Origin: Gonapodya prolifera JEL478
Lineage: Eukaryota > Monoblepharomycota > Monoblepharidomycetes > Monoblepharidales > Gonapodyaceae
DNA length: 64,000 nt
Direction: 5' to 3'
Assembly (NCBI GenBank): GCA_001574975.1
Contig: KQ965761.1
Span: forward strand, 157,253-221,252
A program made the translations under genes and the position numbers. How positions within the stretch are numbered: position 1 is the stretch's first letter; each line of letters opens with the position of its first letter. The notes below the pieces were generated by a model. It had not been told where the DNA came from and made no database searches. It saw only the letters and a list, made by a program, of their open reading frames with translations. Shown here piece by piece: positions 58,501 to 64,000 of the stretch.

Positions 58501-58732
58501 CGCCCTGCTTTTGTCAGAAGATTCGAGGAAAGATAATGGACAAGAGCGTGAGCGCAGAGAAACGCTTGAACCACCAACGTCCTCATCACCGCCGACGTCA
58601 ATGTTAGACGGAGAATTGTCTCCGGAACCAGTCCTAGATCGCGCTGATGTGGATAGGGATGTGGAAGAGGAGGAGGAAGGGATTGTGGACTTGCTTGCCA
58701 TGGACGAGGAGGGCGAGGGTGAGTTGTTTTAG
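55600..58732 (+). CDS. PROPPIN (Atg18/WIPI-type) beta-propeller with long C-terminal tail
   Basis: Four exons (55600-55683, 55754-56088, 56301-56598, 56780-58732) give 889 residues in phase. PROPPINs are seven-bladed propellers that bind PI3P/PI(3,5)P2 on autophagic and endosomal membranes. Family blocks: LLSVDFNQAGDCFSVGTESG across intron 1, DRTNIVALVGGG, KVILWDD, EFRSEVKAVKL, and the lipid-binding LRRG motif in HQLRRGTDPAVIYSLAFSP (usually FRRG), then SKGTVHVWQL. The second intron is about 212 bp, the first uses a GTTCGA donor. Typical members have 350-550 residues. Here a Ser/Gly/Pro/Asp-rich, mostly disordered tail of roughly 500 residues follows, ending in an acidic EEEEEGIVDLLAMDEEGEGE. 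It could mediate partner binding. WIPI3/4-like versus Atg18-like cannot be decided by eye. Confidence 0.78.
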
Positions 58733-58977
58733 TGCTCGGTGTGCTGGATGTGGAGGGAGGTACCAAAAAGGCCGGTGAATGATCAGTTTTCTGGGAGAAG
58801 TTTACACAAATTTTCGTTGATATCACATCATATCAGGTTGAATACATCATCGCGGTATACGTAATATGTAGCTCAATATTCGTCGTGGCACATTTGAGAT
58901 GTTCAAGACTCCAGATTGTGTCAGCGTACTTTGTGACATAATAAAAAAGCAGCTACTTCCATAAAGCATGATGTAAC

Positions 58978-60662
58978 CTATAATGCCTTCGCGTCTCTCT
59001 GCCGTCGTCTCACTTCCTCCATTCGCGTCCGCGCCACATCCCTGAACCTTTTCTCAATCAACGGAAATCCCTTCATGAGCTCATCCAGTGCGCTTCGTTC
59101 CAGTTCCAGGCACAAACAATTCCCTATGGCGCGGCACGTCGCTGTGCGTGTGCCACCGAACAGAATTGCCAGCTCCCCGAAGAAAGTTCCTTCAGTGAGG
59201 ACGGCATAAACCTTGGTACCATCCCCAGACCCGACTTGAACTTGACCGCGGCGGAGCAGGAACACCGTGGAGCCGGGGTCATTCTCGCGGAAAATGACCT
59301 CACTCGCGACGAAGAGGCGGGGAGCCATTCTGGCGAGTACGAGCCCAGAGAAGGCGGGAAGAACGTGCTGGAGCTCTGCTCGCTCGGCATCATGCTCCTC
59401 GGGTTGAAAAAAGATCGATCGCGAGGGGTGAGACGTGCCAGCCTCGGCAGCTTCAACGTGTTGATCATGGGCTCGAACCGCTTCAGGCAGTGAGCATGTA
59501 GAAGACTTGAAACTCGAGGTCCCACGTGACTCGAAACAAATTCCTGGTGCCCCACCGCCCGTCAATTTTAATGCTATGGGAGGGATTGTGCTCCCGGTGC
59601 TCGACATGGACCTTTGTCGACCAGATTTCATTGCTGACTGCAGGGGTTGCCGATGACGATCGTGGGCGGCTTTCAGTATCAACGGCGTTTTCGCTTCGTT
59701 CGTAGTGGGAGAAGAATTTTCGATAATGGGGTGTAGGTTGAAAGAGATGATACGGGTGGGAATCACGCCTGCCGTGGGATAGTGATTACCCCGCGAGGAC
59801 TCCTGTTCAATCAATCTGAACAAAGAGTTGTCTTGTGGGATAGAAGCTGTTGCAACAGGATCGGACTTTCTTCGTTTGGCGATGCCGTTCATATTTCCAT
59901 TGCTCCCTTTAGTCTCCATATCAACTGTAACGTTCTGCCCCATCCAGGTTAACATTTCGTTCCATTCTGGACGCTCCGTTATGTCCGGACCAGAGCGCAA
60001 GCTGTTGTACGAACTTGCACCATCCAAAGAAGCAACGGTGCCGAAAGCCTCCGACACTGCGATGGATTGAGCATCAGAGTGGCGAGCTTGCAGTGCAGCG
60101 AGAATTTTCTCGGCCGTATAAGGCCCATCGTCACCAGTTTTATGTTCAACCTGAGAGGTACGACTGGCACTCCCTCTGCGACCCTGAGTTGGAAGAGCAG
60201 AATCGGCTTGTATGCTTCCTCTCCGTGTGGTAGGATCGCTGATAGGACCGGTAGCGGTGTCTGTGTCGGCTTGTGGGCCCTGAATATCGTCTGCAGGAGC
60301 ATCGGCAGCGCTTTCGGAGAGACTACAAACGACAGGAGGGATGGAAAAGCTGTCCTCGTGACCTGATGCTCCGCGAATAGTAATCTGGCTCACGCCAGGA
60401 AGCCTCTTATTTGAATCCGAAACTGGGGCAGTTGATTGTTCTCCAATGTCCGGAGTCTTCCGACAACCATCTGGAGGATCGCTGATCTCGCTATTTGAGA
60501 CCGGAGTCGCGCCTTTTTGCGGTTGCTGCTGCTCTGATTTAGACCTTCGACTCTAGATGCAAAAGAGTCTCTTTAGCACCCCCGAAAGCACCTCGTCTTC
60601 CGACGGCAGAAGCGTACAATCGCATCAGTCACCCTCTTAGTGCTGGACTGAGAAGCACCCAT
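58978..60662 (-). CDS. Cyclic-nucleotide-binding-domain protein with N-myristoylation motif
   Basis: Two exons (60662-60618, 60552-58978; 65-bp intron with GTACGC donor) give 539 residues. The tiny first exon starts MGASQSSTKR, a good N-myristoylation consensus (MGxxxS). About 330 residues of Ser/Thr/Pro-rich, probably disordered sequence follow. The C-terminal third has one cNMP-binding fold: LFVASEVIFREN, GSTVFLLRRGQVQVG, and the phosphate-binding cassette FFGELAILFGGTRTATCRA. The cassette retains Glu and the Arg (R-T-A) that contact cyclic nucleotide, so binding of cAMP or cGMP is plausible. There is no kinase, channel or RII docking domain. A membrane-tethered cNMP sensor is the inference. 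The second-exon frame also reaches a GTG at 60393, but the upstream ATG exon explains the open frame between 60393 and 60552. Confidence 0.72.
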
Positions 60663-61115
60663 GTACCGCAAGGTTCGGGAGAGTGATGCAGTTGCCGCTT
60701 CGCCGATCCACCTAAGAAAACATTCGCCACAATCATAGTGTCACCTCCACAAATATATTTGTTCTCAATCATCCCGTCGTCTTTGCTCCGATGCTGTTGT
60801 CGCGTGGAGGTTCGTTGATCGCAGATCATTTGTAAAACCATGTCCATAAACATATTTCAATAGACTCTCTCACTTTATTATCGGGATACCTGAGTTGAAC
60901 ACGTAATCCAACAGTAAGACTGGAAAACGGGTGGTTCCTAAGAGTGTTCTTCCAAAATACAAGTAACCAGTCAGCTTGCATTTGGGCGTTTAATACCAAC
61001 TGACATTTCTAACATTTCCCTTATATTTACATCACTGTACAATATCAACGCCACACGTTGGGGTTTGGAACCTATCACAAGAGAGTCGGAGACGTCGTTC
61101 GAGGTTGATCCCGAA
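60663..61115. other. Intergenic stretch
   Basis: Upstream region of the cNMP-binding gene and 3' flank of the next minus-strand gene; no other feature seen. Confidence 0.45.
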
Positions 61116-63701
61116 TCAAGGACTCACTGGGTACGTCCACCTGTCGAAAAAAACCGGTACCTTCACCTCTTTGTTTGCTCCCACTGATCGTCCTCGTGCT
61201 TCTTCCACTCCGCCGTCCGGCACTTTCCCAACGTTATCCGGTAAGGAAAGTCCACGACCACTTACTTCCAAGTCTACCTGAGACGAAAGAGAGATGGTCA
61301 ACCCCGAAGAAGGCGCGGAAGATTGTCCCACGGAAGGTGCCCGTCTCCGGCGTCTGGGGGACGGAGACCGGGCTGGGCGTTGTTTCGATGATCCAACAGG
61401 GCGCGGTTTGGTGTCAGATGTACTACTCAGAGGTTCAAAGTTGATTGAGTCGGAAAGATGAGTATCTCTCTTTCGCCGGGGTCGAGAGCTCGCAGGTGTG
61501 GCCGAAGATGGCGAAGGTTCCAAAGGCTGCTCAAGTGAGGCACATATAGAGGATCGGGAGAGCAGAGCAAGGAAGCATCCAGGGGTAGTTGTAGTAGGAG
61601 CGATGTGGATAGCGTCGGCTGGGGGTAGTGAATAGGGACGTGTGATACAAGAGAATAAGATGAGGAAATTATCAAAACCAACCCACCTAACCCATCGCTC
61701 TTCGCCCTCCGCAACTCCACTATGCCATCCATTCCCAGGGTATTCACGAGCTCTTGGACTTCATCTTCAATATCAACCAACATCCACTTTTCTTCTTCCG
61801 TAGAGCTCCGGTGAACGTCCATAGCATGTCCGAGCAGGTCTTCGGACTCGGTGAGGTGGAGTGTGCGAGTGAGGAGAAGTATGGAGGAGTTGGTGAGATC
61901 TATATTGAGCGTGGAGCGAAGAAGGTGTTGCACGTGGTCAGAATTAGTGGAAATCGTGGGCTGAAGTCTGCAAACAGGGAGTCCCACCAGCCATTGCCTC
62001 CTGCAACAGATCCAGAGCAGCACTGGCGTATTTTCGCGCTTCAGGGGGTACCTGAGGCAACCGAATGCTCGTTTCGGAATCTTGCGCGGTGGAACCAGTC
62101 TGTGCCGATCCTCCTTTCTCGTCCTGATCGTTTGACGAATTCACCCACTCCCCAGCCCACGCGAGGTGGGACGGGCGGCACTGGCTGGGTACGGCAGAGA
62201 GAGTAGTTGGCGGGGCAAGGGCGAGCAACGTGGGTGACTCCGCGTCAGGTTTCTGGTGTTTGACTGGAGGTGACATGAGAGTAGCTGCACGAGCAACCAC
62301 GGACCCCGAGCAACCCTGGCCTCGGACAGGGAGGGAGGACATTCCGGAAAACCAGGCGGCAATATGTCCACCAATGAGGGCAGGCAGGTCAAGGTGAACG
62401 ACGGGTTGTGAGAAGCCGACGAGAGAGTCAAGTAGGAGAGCAGCTGCAGGAGTGGCGAGGAACGGAGTGAATGAGGCGGGAAGGGGCGTTGGAGGCCAGG
62501 TAGAAGACGTTGGCTGTAGGGGCCACAGGGCGCGAGGAGGCGAGGAGTGTGGTGGAGGAGGGCATGGGAGGAAAAGAAGGGGTAACGAAGGGAAGAGGGA
62601 GGGAGCGGTTGTCGGGAGGAGGAAGAGGTGTGGAGCTGCGAAGATTGAAGAATGTGTGTCTCAGGCAAACAAGAGACGTTGCACAAAGGGCGAGCTCGGA
62701 CCTTGGGTGGACGCGGGGCCGCCAAACACTGGGAGTGCGGACGGAACATTTGCGATATCGCTTTTGGTCTGTATCCTCCACCTCGCAACGTGGGCTGCTA
62801 GCTTGATACTAAACTTGAGAATAGCAGATTCCACTGCCGAAACTGATTCGAAGAGTGAGACATCGGCGCTGCAGCGTGGACGTGGGTCGTTGAGAACGAG
62901 GGAAGCGGTGCGAAGCGAAATGGGCACGGGGCGTAGGTGCATTAAGCAGAATGACCGCAGAAGAACGTGAAGTAAGGGTAATTCGGCGGACTGAGAGAGG
63001 TGTGGAAAGTGCCCCAGGAGGTGAGTGTGGTCAATGAGGGATTCAATCAACGAGGAGGCTGTGATGGTAGTGGAGTTTCACATCTCCGAACGTGAGATGA
63101 CCGATGGGAACTGCATCACCACACCTGATAGTGTGCTTTCGACAAGCTGTGCAACGCGCGCGCGTGTTCCTGGCTTGTTCCACTCCTTGATAACCACGCT
63201 GTGGTTCCTCTTTTCATTTGGTTCATTCTTCGTCTCGGTTCGTTCTTCATTTACTTCGCTTTCACTGAATAGCGTGGTGTTGCTATCTCCACTTCGGATC
63301 TCCACCTTTCCCATTCCACCGTCCTCTATTGCATATCGGTTATCGGACGCTTTGCTACCTGCTTTGCTCCTTTCCCGGGCACGCCCAATTTGACGAGACG
63401 CGAGTACGTACTCCACCCAGGGAATGGTGATGTCTGACGATCCTGGCACATCATCTGAAGGAGTCTGATCGTTCGTGCCAAGATCCCGGGAAACATCTGA
63501 CTTCTGCAAGATCCCCCCAACACCATCTCGTTCCAGCAAGGACGGTGCCGATTCGCCAACGATATCCGCGAACCTGACAGATCGTTTTGGAAGCGATCCT
63601 GGTACGATTCGCGTGGAGATCGCTCCAGAATTATTCACGACTGCTGTACCGGTATCGAGTGAGAAGGCGCGCGGGCGGAGAAGAGACGTGGGTGATGCCA
63701 T
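61116..63701 (-). CDS. Unrecognised multi-exon gene (one or two genes)
   Basis: A chain of minus-strand frames with protein-like composition. It starts MASPTSLLRPRAFSLDTG (ATG 63701) with a Ser/Glu/Asn-rich region to about 63110. A helical, Leu-rich part follows (LIDHTHLLGHFPHLSQSAEL, PLLHVLLRSFCLMHLRPVPI, 63045-62920), then SAVESAILKFSIKLAAHVAR (about 62845-62785). Further on are HLTESEDLLGHAMDVHRSS and EVQELVNTLGMDGIVELRRA (61860-61690). A last exon after a GTGGGT...CCCCAG intron (about 61685-61620) is Arg/Ser-rich (SPSPRRRRRAPSV) and stops at 61116. I could not place every intron in phase, and a gene boundary around 62340 is possible. No known domain is recognised. Confidence 0.45.
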
Positions 63702-64000
63702 TGTTGATACGAGATGTAATCGCAGTTGGTGCTCTTGCCTTGAGAAACACAAAATTCCTGGCAGCAGTGTATCACAGCACGGGCCTTCCCCTCATCGAAG
63801 CGCCTGGGCAATGGCATATAATCTGTATCTCCTATCTCCAATCCTGCAGCGAGATTTACCTCGTTAAAAGAGCTAGAGCGCAAAGTCGATGAACTGTTGC
63901 ACCCTTAGATGCTCAGGTAGGCTAGTGTAGACTGTAATTAATCGCTTGGTATGTGTGTAGCATTGATCATGTCGGCGTGCATTCGGCATGTCGACCAACG

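Overview
The window looks like nuclear DNA of a fungus. Genes are closely spaced, sit on both strands and are split by many GT-AG introns of about 40-150 bp. The products are fungal or general eukaryotic: nucleoporin Nup85, a Chz1-type histone chaperone, a seven-helix RGS protein, PRM10/ThrE transporters, a WIPI/Atg18 beta-propeller, SelO and a cellular reverse transcriptase of the rvt family. An early-diverging lineage is my guess from the seven-helix RGS protein and the lack of obvious dikaryan signatures; the sequence does not prove it.

Layout. 0-16.7 kb: a Ty3/Gypsy fossil fragment, a membrane RING-H2 protein, NUP85, CHZ1-like, 7TM-RGS, a mucin-like single-pass membrane protein, a collapsed amino-acid permease and a second Ty3/Gypsy fossil. 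17.1-38.3 kb: an inverted segmental duplication. Block A (17.14-22.19 kb, minus) carries an intact ThrE-type transporter and a dead nicotinate phosphoribosyltransferase (NAPRT). Block B (about 32.79-38.27 kb, plus) carries an intact NAPRT and a ThrE copy that has lost about 140 residues, plus a third ThrE scrap. Between the blocks lie two paralogous single-pass membrane proteins, a 2OG-Fe(II) oxygenase, a BAP31/Yet-like ER protein and a DOPA-dioxygenase-like enzyme. 35-40.5 kb: three paralogous small secreted cysteine-rich proteins and a 211-bp MITE. 41.1-42.6 kb: an AIF/FSP1-like oxidoreductase. 42.75-47.05 kb: a gene-free, AT-rich, CpG-poor tract of diverged tandem repeats whose first unit overlaps the 5' flank of the oxidoreductase gene. 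47.1-64 kb: F-box-like protein, SelO, rvt, a PROPPIN with a very long tail, a myristoylation-motif cNMP-binding protein and an unrecognised multi-exon gene.

How they fit together. There is no operon logic; the genes are ordinary single-gene units. Three themes stand out. First, the reciprocal decay in the inverted duplication has left one working copy of each gene, on different blocks. Second, the rvt gene is a full-length host reverse transcriptase with its catalytic aspartates. Third, exon structure is unusual: a 4-nt and an 11-nt exon are needed to rebuild conserved motifs, and several donors begin GTT. Exon models were assembled by hand from reading frame, splice consensus and family motifs. 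For NUP85, CHZ1, RGS, ThrE, NAPRT, the oxygenase, DODA, BAP31-like, AIF-like, F-box, rvt, PROPPIN and cNMP-binding genes, all exon phases sum to a multiple of three.
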